The position numbers and the translations under genes are program-made. A stretch of 64,000 nucleotides of DNA from Oegoconia quadripuncta. Lineage: Eukaryota > Arthropoda > Insecta > Lepidoptera > Autostichidae. Shown in pieces: positions 20,796-31,584 of this stretch. The notes under the pieces were generated by a model. It saw only the letters and a list, made by a program, of their open reading frames with translations, was not told where the DNA came from and made no database searches. Within the stretch, counting starts at the first letter, position 1; each line of letters opens with the position of its first letter. Where the stretch lies: the NCBI GenBank assembly GCA_949316235.1, contig OX438744.1, positions 24,477,578-24,541,577 on the forward strand, written 5' to 3'.

Positions 20796-21822
20796 AAATC
20801 GAGGACCTATTAAATAACTATTCTTATTTAAAAGCAAAAAACTCGACAGCATATTTTGTATGTTGCGGGCGCCACGTTCAACTTTTTAGCATAAAATTTT
20901 GACACTTTGGATATCAAGAGGTTTAGGCTACACTAGGTAATAGAAATCTACGTACATACATACACCCGAAAAAGATTGCCCTCCTTCCTGGGTCAGTCGG
21001 GTAAAAATCCCAACTGAAGAGTATGTATGTATGTGCAAAGATATTTATTATTATTATAATAGTCAAATATTGAATAACTCTTAAACTACAGGCGCAATTA
21101 TTTTTGATATCATCAAAATCTGAATTCCACTGTGAAAATTCCATCACACGAACGTTTCCACAGCAGCGAAGCCGCGGTCGGAAGTCTATAGTCAAAAATA
21201 AATACGTCTGAGCAACCTGAGACCTTTGGGTGTAAACCCTGACATTGGCCCGTCCGACACCTGCCAGTGTCAGATCACCATGATTGATGGAAACAGAATC
21301 ACTTGGCTTACACTGAAAAGTCTTTCAAAAATAGATTCAATGTTGATGACGACTTGAAATATAATGGATATGACGGCGGAAAGCTTTCAGCTGGACAAGT
21401 CAAGGTAAGGAATGTAGTTCTTTAGGCAGTCAATTTGGTATATACTACACGTACGTACATTTCTATTTATTTTTATATACGTATTTTGGACACTATACAT
21501 CATTATGTTGCACTAAACTAGGCGAAGACCTATTCTATGGAGAATGACACCAAGCAGAATGATTGTTGCGGTCGAATATTTTTGTAATGTTCTGTATGTC
21601 CGTTAGATTAATTGTTACGTTACTAGCAAGATATTAATATTTCACTATGTGCATACATACCAAGAGTACAGTGTAGTTATATAAATTTTATGTATAACTA
21701 TTCGGCTTTATTATAACTGTAACTTGTTCTGTATGCCCAATAAAAATACATAAACAAAATAAAGATGATTGGTGGTAGAGATTACCTCATACAAACGTAT
21801 AATTTTACCTTTATAATAGTGT
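20796..21822. other. Intron DNA with one LINE-like fragment
   Basis: 20940-21030 (minus) contains ACATACATACACCCGAAAAA and a CCTGGGTCAGTCGGGTAAAAA motif common in moth LINE 3' ends. The remainder shows nothing recognisable. Confidence 0.4.
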
Positions 21823-21824
21823 AT

Positions 21825-22136
21825 ATTTTTTTATGCACAACGGGCTGGTACTTGACCTTAATCACACCTGATGTTAAGTGAAGATGAGGTCGAAAGTGGA
21901 AGCGTACTGACCCGGAAACCCCAACACATTTGGGGAACTGGCTATCATATCTCTGACAACCGGAACACAATGCTATTAACATTGCTGCTTGGCGGCAGAT
22001 TTAGATAAGATGGTGGTAGCTAGCCAGGCGGACATTTAAAATGCCGAGAACTTAAACATGTACCCCGCTGGGGTCGAACCCGCGACTTCCGAATCGTAAA
22101 CCCAATATTGTTTATATTGAGCCACGGAGGCGGTTA
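21825..22136 (-). mobile_element. SINE family A, near full length
   Basis: Minus-strand copy running from the A-tail (TTTTTTTATGCAC) to the head (complement of CCGCCTCCGTGGCTCAATAT). The middle lost about 25 bases (CATTTAAAATGCC joins directly to GAGAACTTAAA). Confidence 0.85.
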
Positions 22137-22139
22137 TAA

Positions 22140-22980
22140 TTGCGTATTTAAAGATTCATGGACAAACTAGGATTTTAGACAAAAAACTATGTTATTTTAC
22201 AATAGAGGACATCATAAAAGATATTATCAAAACATACTCAAGAGGAGAAAAAGACAGGCCTAGGATCATACGGTCATATCATATGTAGAACACATGTTCC
22301 AGGACACTGTTATTTTTATTTTATTTATTTTCAACAAACTTTATAGCATATCCTTATATATATTACTTAAACTGTATTAATTTATTGTGGTTATTTGTTA
22401 CTTAAGTAGTTGTATTTTTGTACAATATTTATAAACAATAATTATACAATTTATTATAAAAAAAAACTTAAGTTACATACTTATTACGCCAATTATAAAG
22501 TTTGACATATTATTGTGCAGCCATAAGTGTAATAAACACTGCGCTGAATTAATTATTACCCTCATGCATGACACAACACGCGGTAAAACACTGAGTAATT
22601 AAAACTAAAGCACAGATTACTACTAAGTACCCTAAAATACAGAGACATCACTCGCAGAATAGCTGTTCTCCATGTTTACCTGTTCTCCATGTTATGTGTA
22701 GGTACGTGTGTGTGTGCGTAAGTTTGTCGTGGATCTGTGAGAATGTATGGGAGTATTAATGCTTTATAATAACGTACGTATAAGCGATAGGAATGTACGT
22801 ATTATTTGCCTGTTAAATTCGGGCCTTCCCAGGGAAATATCTCCCATAGGTTGCGATAGCCCTGTGTAATACGAAGTTGGACACGTAGTTGGTACGCGCG
22901 ACCCCCGTGTGCAGCGCCCGCGAGTGGCGAGTGCGTGTCGGATGCGCACATAGGTTGGCCAATTATTGTAGAAGCTCTGG
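22140..22980. other. Intron DNA, nothing recognised
   Basis: Mostly AT-rich. A GC-richer patch at 22850-22960 has no supported function. Confidence 0.4.
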
Positions 22981-22984
22981 ACAG

Positions 22985-23398
22985 TCCACGATGCCGTTGG
23001 TTATGTCGTAAATGAGTCTAATATCCGCAACAGTCCTCCTCTATTCGAGTGACATAAGTGTGTAATACTCTGAAGCATCTACTCCGCCGGTTTAGTCGTC
23101 TAACGAACCTCGCCTGGATGCCTTCCAGCTGTGTTATGTAGGTAGTATATTCGGGTGACCAAATCGACGATGCATACTCCATTATGCTCCTAACGTACGC
23201 GAAATATAAGGTCTTCATTGGCTGAACGCTGCGAAACGACTTAGTGGATCTGTGAATGAAACCAAGCATTTTCGACGCCCTTTGAGTAATGTAGTCATAA
23301 TGCGTTACAAATAGAAGTTTGTTGTCTAAAAAGATGCCCAAGTCCTTCACCTGATCCACTCTGTCGACTATCGTGTTGCTTAATTTGTAATCGAAAGC
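22985..23398 (-). pseudogene. Jockey/I-type reverse transcriptase C-terminal fragment
   Basis: The minus-strand frame includes VDQVKDLGIFLDNKLLF, the typical post-RT VxxLGxxLDxxL motif, and later YFAYVRSIMEYASSIWSP, the conserved segment of Jockey/I-group ORF2. Both ends are truncated and there is no 3' tail. A relic inside intron 2. Confidence 0.75.
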
Positions 23399-23399
23399 T

Positions 23400-24380
23400 A
23401 ATTATTATTCATATTAGGTCCTTACCTATGAAATTAGCGTTTTGTATGAAGAATTTCATTAAGACTGTTTTCTCCATACAAACATTTTTGTTTTTTTTTT
23501 GGGAACGGCAAATCCAAATTTAGCTAAACTTTGTGTGTATTATCGGATAACATTAAGTTAAGTAACCGCTTTATAAAAGTTTCAGCGAATATAAGAAATG
23601 ATTATGGGAAGCACATGAAAAGAGCTCTATTAATTTTTTTTTATTATGTGATTTAGCCCAGAAATTAAAAAATATTTCATGTGAAACCTTGAAATAATAT
23701 TCCATTTTCCAAGTAAAAAACAAATTTGGATATAGCTTTGAAAATCGCAGGAATTGGTACATATGATTAACGAAGGAAAAAAAACTCCAATTTCATAGGT
23801 AAAGACCCAATATTACGTACATTTTGACACTAAATGTAAATGTTTTGTATATACTGCTTTCTGCCAAATTAAATAAAGTGTTTTTAAGATTTGCTGGTAG
23901 GAAAACTCTATCGGAGTTAAGCTCGCTTTTTTACATTTTCTATACAAAGCATATTTCTGTATTTGTTTGTGCAATATATGTGATATTAAATATTAAAGAT
24001 AAATAATCGTGGATCCAATAACAATTATGATGGCATAGATCAATCGTTACGAGATGATAATCATCCACGGACATAGCGGAGCTCATTCGTATGCCAGGCT
24101 ATTTTTTATAATTAATTATAACATATTATTTTGCCTTTTTATAATATAAAACCTGTTTTTAAAGGAGCAACGCCTCCAGTTTCTTACTTGTCTTTCTCAG
24201 GAGAAAATTTACTTTTGAACAAGCAGTAGCTTAGCACTATTTTAAGTGTTACCGTGTATACCCACAATATAAAGAATATTTGAGTTTTGTAAAATAACAT
24301 AAGTTTCCTTTTCTCTAGCCAATTAATAACAAACACCTGTTAAGGACATTGAAAAATTTTCTTTTCTTAATTTATAGAAA
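23400..24380. other. Intron DNA, nothing recognised
   Basis: AT-rich. No coding or repeat signal that I can support. Confidence 0.4.
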
Positions 24381-24384
24381 ATTA

Positions 24385-24522
24385 ACAACATTGTTGTGTT
24401 CCGGTTGTCAGAGATAAGATAGCCAGTTCCCCAAATGTGTTGGGGTTTCCGGGTCAGTACGCTTCCACCTTCGACCTCATCCTGTATATCAAGTATCAAC
24501 CCGTTGTGCATAAAATATAAAC
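24385..24522 (+). mobile_element. SINE family A, 3' half
   Basis: Contains GTTCCGGTTGTCAGAGATAA and GGGGTTTCCGGGTCAGTACG and ends in CCGTTGTGCATAAAAT. It lies 132 bp before the acceptor of exon 3. Confidence 0.75.
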
Positions 24523-24653
24523 AAAAAAGGGTCCATGGATTTTATAATAAATATGTTCTTATTATGAAAAATTCATTAAAAAGTCCTTTCCTTATATTTC
24601 TCGACCCATTGATTCTAACAGTCCATATTCTAACACCCCTTCCCCTCTCCCAG

Positions 24654-24797
24654 GAGGCCGACGGGGGAGGCCGACCCAGCGCTGGATGTGGTGGCCGAAC
24701 TGCTGGACGCGTCGGCCGCAAAGCACAAGCTGGCCGTCAGACCGAAGAAGAACCACCCGAAGACGAAAGCCAGCGGCGGTAAAAGTGGTGGAGAGAG
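24654..24797 (+). CDS. unc-89: Unc-89/obscurin-like, exon 3 (48-residue insert in SH3)
   Basis: A pyrimidine-rich tract ends in CCCAG|GAGG, and the exon reads in one frame to GAGAG|GTTTGT. Both borders are phase 2, so the 144 nt can be included or skipped without shifting frame between exons 2 and 4. It encodes 48 residues: an acidic helix-like DPALDVVAELLDAS, then basic AKHKLAVRPKKNHPKTK and a Gly/Ser end. In the folded SH3 this lands in the n-Src loop, directly before WLVRV. The HKLAVRPK stretch has the H-x5-P-K spacing of capping-protein-interaction motifs; that likeness is only suggestive. GC-rich codon use matches exons 4-6. An alternative acceptor 3 nt downstream is possible. Evidence is frame, splice sites and protein-like composition; no transcript is available. 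Confidence 0.7.
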
Positions 24798-24929
24798 GTT
24801 TGTGTAATATTAAGATGCTTACAGACCTCGGATTTCAGAGTAGAGCAAGACCAAGATATGTTTTATGAATGATTTGTGCTTTTTACATCTTGTTGTCTCT
24901 ATTCTATTCAATCTGTAGGGTCGTTTTAC

Positions 24930-25208
24930 GTTCAAATCAATTGCTCAGTTGTTTGGAACCCAGGGTATCAAGTCCACTCTGATAGGTTAGAACGTGTTCA
25001 AAAACGATTTATTTACTACGTTACATACATTGACTATAAATGCAAACAGTTATATTCATATGCATCACGTCTTTCACACTACAAAATGTCACTGCTACAT
25101 AGTCGCCGTAAAGCGCTTGATTTAATGTTTCTATTTAAACTTATTCATGGTTTTATTAACGCTCCTGACACCCTCGCGCGAGAAAAGATCTTGAAAACTT
25201 TAATAGAC
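24930..25208 (+). pseudogene. LINE reverse transcriptase C-terminal remnant, left part
   Basis: The + frame reads SVVWNPGYQVHSDRLERVQK and RRKALDLMFLFKLIHG, conserved segments of insect Jockey/R1-type ORF2 C termini. The frame is broken at about 25208 by the insertion 25209-25480, and the matching end continues at 25500. It lies 130 bp past exon 3. Confidence 0.7.
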
Positions 25209-25480
25209 TTTTTTAAAAAGAATATATTTATTTAATTATTACAATATTGAGTACAATGCTTATAAACTACTTAGCCAAATAAGGATGAGCAAATGAATGC
25301 GGGGTGCGGTGGTGCAGGACCTTTTATACCACTCCTTCTCCATCATGTGAGTAATACCGTACTTAGTCATTATTATCTTATCCAGGGGGTTGGAGTCATC
25401 CCTGCCGTTCTCTGGATTGATTCGTTATCTTTGCTGATTCCTTGGGTTAAGTGGTTGTGGACGATATGATTGCTTCGGGC
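25209..25480 (-). mobile_element. Insertion with minus-strand coding remnant
   Basis: On the minus strand about 50 codons (from about 25420 to 25280) read as protein-like sequence with DSNPLDKIIMTKYGITHM and EKEWYKRSCTTAP, then a frameshift. I do not recognise the family. It separates two parts of the same LINE remnant and so is a later insertion. Confidence 0.45.
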
Positions 25481-25499
25481 GGAAATACATTCCTGTGAT

Positions 25500-25780
25500 G
25501 CTTCAGACACGTCATGTATTATCTGTTTATCTATTGGGACGGTGCAATCCTGGAGTGTATGACTCGCGCCTTCGCTTCTCTGTTCCCCGACCCGGCAGTC
25601 ATCTACCTAATCGTACTGTGTCCCCCCTCCTACAGAACCAACATCGGTCAACACAGCCCTTTGCATCGAATGTGTGCATTATGTAATAGCACAAGAAACC
25701 AGATTGATATATTTTCAGGAACAATCGCCTCCACTAAGAAAGTTATCTATGGTTGTATATTGTATTAAGGAATAATCATC
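25500..25780 (+). pseudogene. LINE ORF2 C-terminal remnant, right part
   Basis: The readable segment HSPLHRMCALCN...IDIFSGTIAS resembles the C terminus of R1/Jockey ORF2 (RMxxLCN...DIF). Together with 24930-25208 it forms one interrupted LINE relic. Confidence 0.6.
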
Positions 25781-25999
25781 CTCTCTTTTTGTACAACAAT
25801 TATAGATAGGTCTTTTTGTATTGTCTTTGTGATTTAGTTAGTTAATAGTCTATTTTATTCTTAAGTGTTGAAACTGTTTACCTGTGTGCATGCTGTGTTC
25901 ACATCCAGTAGGATACATTCAGTTAATTATGTCGGAATGTTAGGAAAGTATTTTGAATTGTGTCCAGTTTTGTGAAAATCAAAAGATTTCCTGCACTAG

Positions 26000-26126
26000 T
26001 AGCATGAGCGACGCGATAAATGTTTATGTCGCGCGAGATAATATTTGTCCTGCTCATTCATTTAGATGAAGTATACAACTATCCCACTTTAATGTCGCGT
26101 CGCGCGCGACAAACGATATCATGCTA
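26000..26126. mobile_element. 127-bp TCGCG-rich element with short TIRs
   Basis: TAGCATGA at 26000 and TCATGCTA ending at 26126 are inverted. Inside are GACGCGATAAATG and CGCGTCGCGCGCGACAAACG. A partial inverted copy at 19069-19140 shows that it is dispersed. Non-coding; class unknown. Confidence 0.5.
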
Positions 26127-26197
26127 CGGGGGCTGTAATATTTACAGTTGTCACGACAGCCGATTCATTCATTCATGTAAACAGTAATATTCTTAAC

Positions 26198-26313
26198 AGT
26201 TGTGAGCATTGCTTTGCAGCAATGCTCACAACTACAATGAAAAAAATACAACTACAAAATAATAACTTACTCTTGCGAGTAAGTTATTATTTTGTAGTTG
26301 TATTTTTTTCATT
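26198..26313. repeat. Two adjacent perfect hairpins, both with TTGC loops
   Basis: Hairpin 1: a 16-bp stem, 26198-26213 with 26218-26233, loop TTGC. Hairpin 2 starts two bases later: a 37-bp stem, 26236-26272 with 26277-26313, loop TTGC. All stem positions pair. Part of the second arm (GTAAGTTATTATTTTGTAGT) resembles 37424-37450, so a dispersed sequence was folded back on itself. Confidence 0.92.
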
Positions 26314-26619
26314 TAATAGCATATTTTATTATTCTGCTCACCCTGTGACAAAACACTGTGCACGCCACTGGTTTACAATGATCAATAGTTTGAAGTTGAT
26401 ATTCCTATTAGAGTATTAAGGTACGCCGGCCTTTTGGGCATATATGGAGGTACCACCCCTGGGCGCTGGACCATATTATCAACTCTTTGCTGACACAAAT
26501 ACCAATCAATCATCTATTATAACTTAACATGCATGCATTATACATAATACATCATTTGTGGGACACTGTATACGCTTTTATAACCTTATACCTGAGAATA
26601 TCATTAATCTAACTGAGAA

Positions 26620-26735
26620 AAAATTTTAAGATCATGTCAAAACATTAGCAAAAAAAGTTTATTATAAAATTAGTGACTACCTGAATGACAAACACGCTTG
26701 GTGGACTTCGACCAGCTCCCCAAAATTATAAAATT
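26620..26735 (+). mobile_element. Jockey-type LINE 3' coding end, + strand
   Basis: The frame reads AKKVYYKISDYLNDKHAWW, the same C terminus as the minus-strand copies at 41330 and 30012, then a stop region. About 100 bases survive. Confidence 0.65.
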
Positions 26736-26755
26736 GTATTAATTATATACTTTAT

Positions 26756-26938
26756 TTAAAAAAAAAAGAAGAGGACAACAATGATCCTTTGGGTTTCTTG
26801 TACCGCTTCTTTTCCCACAGATGATTTCCCTTTCCGAAGCAGTAGTAGCTTGGACATACCGACTGACAAATAAATGCAATAAACCTTTTTTATTTCCAGT
26901 AGATTTAAATTGACATTCAACAAATAAAATCATGTATC
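26756..26938 (-). mobile_element. LINE 3' end fragment
   Basis: On the minus strand GTTGAATGTCAATTTAAATC and AATAAATGCAAT, then TGGGAAAAGAAGCGG and AAGAAACCCAAAGGATCATT. The same sequence lies on the + strand at 45355-45555 and 54655-54805. No open gene. Confidence 0.6.
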
Positions 26939-26984
26939 TTACGTTGAAATAAATGCTTGAAGTTTAAAGTTTGATAAGAAGGAA

Positions 26985-27165
26985 GTTTGATAAACTCACA
27001 CCTGTTTCCCGTAGAGGTAGGCAGAGACCACAGACTTCCACTTGCTACGATCCTGACACACCTCTTTTGCTTCATTCACTCATAAGGTTGTTCATACATG
27101 CTCGTCGGTTAAGGGTACTCTCGACTCGGCCTTTCTATAAGCCGTCCCCGATTTGATCATGGTAC
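26985..27165 (-). mobile_element. RTE-like LINE fragment
   Basis: GTAGGCAGAGACCACAGACT...CTTGCTACGATCCTGACACA and GTCCCCGATTTGATCA form a widespread moth LINE segment, here in minus orientation. Confidence 0.55.
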
Positions 27166-27170
27166 TTTTA

Positions 27171-27264
27171 AACCGTCTCCGTGGCTCAATGTAAAACAAC
27201 ATGTTTAAGTACTCGGTTTGGTTGGTGGTATGGCATTTTAAATGTCCGCCTGGCTAGCTACCTA
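27171..27264 (+). mobile_element. SINE family A with internal deletion
   Basis: Head CCGTCTCCGTGGCTCAATG joins directly to ATGTTTAAGTACTCGG, so the B-box part is lost, and it stops at TGGCTAGCTACC. Confidence 0.8.
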
Positions 27265-27482
27265 AGCTATTTTCGTTAGAGAGTAAATCCCCTGATACGT
27301 ATTGGTGGATTTCTATTGAAAGACCTGATAGGTTAACGTGCCCTCCGCTGAAAGGAATCACTCGTATGAAAATGAAAGAATTGGTCACCTATCTAAGATG
27401 TGATCAAGCCAGCTGTTGTTTCATTTCGTGAATCGAATACTAATAGGCAGTGCAGCGCCATGAGTGTTTTTTTTATCGTTTA

Positions 27483-27813
27483 ACGGCCTCCGTGGCTCAA
27501 TGTAAACAACATTGGGTTTACGATTCGGAGGTCACGGGTTCGATCCCCAGCGGGGTACATGTTTAAGTACTCGGTTTGTTGGTGTTAGGGCATTTTAAAT
27601 GTCCGCCTGGCTAGCTACCACCATCTTATCTAAATCTGCCGCCAAGCAGCAATGTTAATAGCATTGTTGTGTTCCGGTTGTCAGAGATAAGATAGCCAGT
27701 CCCCCAAATATGTTGGGGTTTCCGGGTCAGTACGCTTCCACCTTCGACCTCATCTTCACTTAACATCAGGTGTGATTGAGGTAAAGTACGAACCCGTCGT
27801 GCATAAAAAAAAG
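27483..27813 (+). mobile_element. SINE family A, full length
   Basis: The most complete + copy: head GGCCTCCGTGGCTCAATG, B-box GGGTTCGATCCCC, TGTCCGCCTGGCTAGCTACC, GTTGTCAGAGATAAGATAGC, ATCAGGTGTGATTGAGG and an A-tail. It follows the truncated copy at 27171 by about 220 bp. Confidence 0.9.
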
Positions 27814-28234
27814 GCTAATTTATCCGTATTACAGAATGTTATTCAAGCAGCGATCTCCGCTGGAGGACATCTAAAAAGGGACAGCTTTATGTAATTTGTA
27901 CAGCGGTGTCCTTTCTAACTATGGTCCAACACATATACACTTGAGCAACTTACTGAAATATTGGCCTAATTTCCGTTCAAATGATTATCGCGACACGAGT
28001 TTTGGTATTATCATGCAAACTTAGTGCGCATGGCCCCCAGGAAGTTAGTGTGTCTCCCCATTATTAGGTGTAGGCTTTCGTAGCGGGTACGGCGTAGCAT
28101 CGTAACCTCGTAGACTCGTAGCAACGCGTAGACGGCTCATAATTATAACGAAGAAGCTTATGTATGTTTGACTTTCTAGATTTTATATCAAGTGTCGGTT
28201 GACAAGATACACAAGTAGTCGCGTATTTTTAAGC

Positions 28235-28545
28235 CCCGACAAAGAACGACTGGTGCTATGTGTTTGTGTCCAGTTTTTATCCTGTTGTATCTCGATAATG
28301 CGTGGTCCGATTTGAATGTGGTTTTTTTTATAATCAGGACCAAACGAAGCGATAGGTTATAAGCCATGTTTTAACACAGTTTTTTAGTGCATTTGGATGA
28401 TACACAGGGGGTCCGGTCTTTCGGGGGTATTCAAAATTTTCAATTTTGTTTATATTCAAGATTACACTAGGGTCACTTATTCGACAGCCATGTTTGATGG
28501 ATATCGGTTAAGCCGTTTTAAAGATATTTAACTTTTAATGCGGTG
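28235..28545 (+). mobile_element. Family D repeat (LINE 3' region)
   Basis: Signature blocks CGACTGGTGCTATGTGTTTG, GTGTCCAGTTTTTATCC, ATAATGCGTGGTCCGATTTG and ATCGGTTAAGCCGTTTTAAA. Related copies are at 31585-32600 (interrupted), 38038-38215, 44303-44400 with 45018-45095, and 56270-56620. Non-coding. Confidence 0.65.
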
Positions 28546-28579
28546 GATTTCATGTATCTGCATAATATAATTTGTTTGA

Positions 28580-28985
28580 ATTTGAATTCGTGTAATTCCC
28601 ATTAACGGGTCACGCAACTCTTAATTACGAAGAGTTTTCCCCAAGGAACTACAGTCGGAATCAATTTAATTCGTGTATTTTCTGTTTACTGGCGACTCCA
28701 TTCCTGAGTTTCGATCACTAATACAAAGTAATTCTGAAATCACTATATTCAATATGGAAGTCTAATAATTTTCGGCTGAATTCGGCTATGGTTTCTAGAG
28801 TAATGTTGGACATAATCAGAAGTGGAGTCACCAGCCGAAAGTTGTTGGACTTCCATACTAAAGGTGTTTTCAGAATGGTTTACTCTGTATGGGTAATCAA
28901 AAATTTTTTGAATGAATTCGACTATAGTTTCTTGGGGAAAGTTGTTCATACTCAAGAGTAGAGTCACACCAGTATACAGTAAAAT
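28580..28985. repeat. Family E repeat, internally duplicated
   Basis: AATTCCCATTAACGGGTCAC starts it; GGTTTCTAGAGTAATGTTGG at 28790 and AGTTTCTTGGGGAAAGTTGT at 28926 are two versions of the same inner segment. Other copies are at 36575-36655, 54370-54560 and 61685-61870. The overlapping minus frame at 28749-29060 is not a gene. Confidence 0.55.
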
Positions 28986-28989
28986 TATC

Positions 28990-29785
28990 CTGCACACCGA
29001 AACTTCAACAAAATAAATGGTCGTAACACTAACCTTGTTCACACAGCATTTGATATACAATGTCCCAGAGGCCTATTAAACTACTCCAGCGCTTGTAGTG
29101 TTATGCAACATTGATATATTAGCTAGCACGTCTAGAAGCTAGGTCACCTAATTTCGGTGTTACGAAACGCGATATTGAATTGAGCTGATTTATAACGTAT
29201 TAATGGCCGCTTACCGTGACTTTGTTTGTGGTTTATTATTAAAAAAAAAAAACTGGCACGTGTAAGATACTAATACTAAAACATAATAATGCAAGCTGAT
29301 ATAGGTTCCAGCTCAGTATAATGCTGTGGCATGAACCATATAGTAACTATGAGTATATTAATTCTGTGCCACAGCGCTGATTTTCAGCTGGCACCTTTGT
29401 AGGAGGTTAGGCGCTCATAGAATAATAATATAAAAAAAATACATCTTCGGCTTCATCGTCACTTTCCATCAGGTGAGATTGTAGTCAAACGCGAATCAGT
29501 TTTTAATAAAAAAAAAAATTTAAAAAAATAATAGTCTCCACATATTCCAAGACTGACTCTGTGTCCGAAGTATTGGTCAATCCATATATATATAGTAGTT
29601 CGTTACAAAATAGTCGGTTGAACTTTGATTCCACGACGTACAGGCTTCTACTAATTTCATTGTAATATCTGGATATAGCCGGCAACAGCGCTGGAGTCTA
29701 CATTCTGTTAGATTTTCCAAATCAAGAGGAATCTGGCATATCTCATTTGGTAAAATCGGTTCAGCCATTTGACCGCCATGGGCTC
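28990..29785. other. Intron 3 DNA with repeat crumbs
   Basis: 29300-29400 is related to family G (GATTTTCAGCTGGCACC). 29440-29480 (minus) carries the LINE end TTTCCATCAGGTGAGATTG, also at 45595. The rest is unrecognised. Confidence 0.4.
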
Positions 29786-30162
29786 AATCAATCAAATCAA
29801 AAAATGCTTTATTTTGTAGGTACACAGGGTACACTTAAAATAGTCAGATTTTGCATTTTTTAAGCTACTGCTTGTTCAAAAGGCAATTTTCCCCCGAGAA
29901 GAACAAGCAAGAAACTCGAGAGGTTGCTCTTTAAAAAAAGGGTTTTTATATTATTTATATTATAATATTGCACTATTAATTGTGAAAAATTCGGTTATGC
30001 GAACGGGCTGTTTATGTCCATGAATGTTTATCATCTAAGTAATCTGATATTTTATAATATGCTTTCTTAATAAGTTTCTGTTTTATAGTACCTTTAAATT
30101 TATTGAAAGGAAGATTTTGTATATCAACAGGAACCTTATTGAAAAAGCGTATACATAAGCGT
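29786..30162 (-). mobile_element. Jockey-type LINE 3' end
   Basis: Minus strand. The coding end CIRFFNKVPVDIQNLPFNKF, KAYYKISDYLDDKH and stop is followed by the 3' tail with AAGCAACCTCTCGAGTTTC-type sequence and AAATAAAGCATTTTTTGAT. It is 5'-truncated at about 30162 and joined there to an older LINE. Confidence 0.8.
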
Positions 30163-30430
30163 AACATCCATTTCACCCTCATAACATGTCCATACCAAGC
30201 CAAACGATTTAATTTTAAACGTTTCTGTCACGGGTGCCACTTTTAAACTCCCTCTTATATACTAATTCCTTATTTTATTCATCCTCGTCACTCCACTCAT
30301 CCATCTCAACATTCTCATCTCCGCTGCATGCAATTTTCTTTCATTTCTTCTTCACAGCCCAACACTCCGAGCCATACACTACGACAGGTCTTATTACGGA
30401 TTTATAAATTTTGCCCTTTAACCCGAGAGG
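30163..30430 (-). pseudogene. RTE-like LINE RT fragment next to Jockey insertion
   Basis: On the minus strand [20 protein letters not shown] and, later, WYGHVMRVK are conserved C-terminal segments of RTE-like reverse transcriptases, with frameshifts between. The Jockey fragment inserted after WYGHVMRVKWM and accidentally continues the frame, giving a chimeric open frame at 30012-30203. Confidence 0.7.
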
Positions 30431-31090
30431 CATCCCTGAGTCACAAATTACTAGTTGATAGTAAATGAAGCATTAGGCGTCCATGGGCCGTGATGTCAAC
30501 GGGTGCCTACACATTTAATTTTTCAAATATTTAAAGTAAACAAATCAAATTGATTCCAAATGTCACACAAAATCTTTCAACTTGCCATATTTTATTCAGT
30601 CAAAACAAACTAATTTTCAAACCATCCGTTTTTCATCGTAGAGAGCCCCACTGACGGGCAGTAATAGCTTCCCCTGTGTGTCTCTGACATGAATATATCG
30701 GTACACGATACGCATCTCGAGGAAAGTTGGTCAAGATTATATAAACATCCGCCCAATTCCTAGAAACGCACTTCGATATCATGTTTGATTTTTCAAACTA
30801 TAGCTGGTACGTTGTGGACAGACATAACAATATCTAATTTTAATTTACATAATAACATTGACCAATAGAACAAGAGGAGTGACAATCGCTATACTAGAAA
30901 CCGTACCGCGGAAGATCCCAAAATACATTTCAACTTAATGGCGTTTACTCACAGTCTGGAATAATAGACTAAAATTATTATTGATTCCAATAAATACCTA
31001 TTTTTATATAAATTTTAGCATAATGAAGACTATTTTTTGTATTTCATTTTGTATTTGGCTTTTAATGTATGGCTATTGTCCCCTTGCTTT
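30431..31090. other. Intron 3 DNA, nothing recognised
   Basis: AT-rich. No gene or shared repeat seen. Confidence 0.4.
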
Positions 31091-31094
31091 GTTA

Positions 31095-31390
31095 GTCCAT
31101 GATAAGGGGGCTTTTTGGCGGGAACTCATCGAGTTATGATTTTGAAGTTTTGAAGCTTAATAATGGCAGAATATTATGCAGCAAAGTCAGCGAAGGGAAG
31201 TGTAGATTAAAGTGCGTAACAAAGCTTTCGGGTTTCCCACAAGAAGCCGCCAAAATCTTTCGTAGAGCATTCTGCCACTTTACTGAATCATGACTTGACC
31301 GTGATTAGACTCTTTAAACGCCAAGTATACGACGAATGACTTGTATTGACTGAGACTGACTTCACTAAACTGAAGAAATAAGACATGGTT
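31095..31390 (+). repeat. Family F dispersed repeat
   Basis: GGGGGCTTTTTGGCGGGAAC, GCTTAATAATGGCAGAATAT, AAGCTTTCGGGTTTCCCACA and GACTGACTTCACTAAACTGA. The same about 300 bp occurs inverted at 44620-44965. The open frame here (31099-31293) is not maintained in the other copy, so it is probably not coding. Confidence 0.65.
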
Positions 31391-31584
31391 AGTACTATAT
31401 TAGTACTGTGACGCGGCGTAATCAACGCCAATCGATATTTATGAAAACTATCGAGCGTGAGGGTCGTTAATTTTTCTTAACTTCTATGTTAAAGAAAATA
31501 AACATTTTTGATTTTGTCTTCAATAAATTTCACTAAAGTACGATCGTGGAGCGTTGAAACGTCAAAACCATTATAATAATTTTT

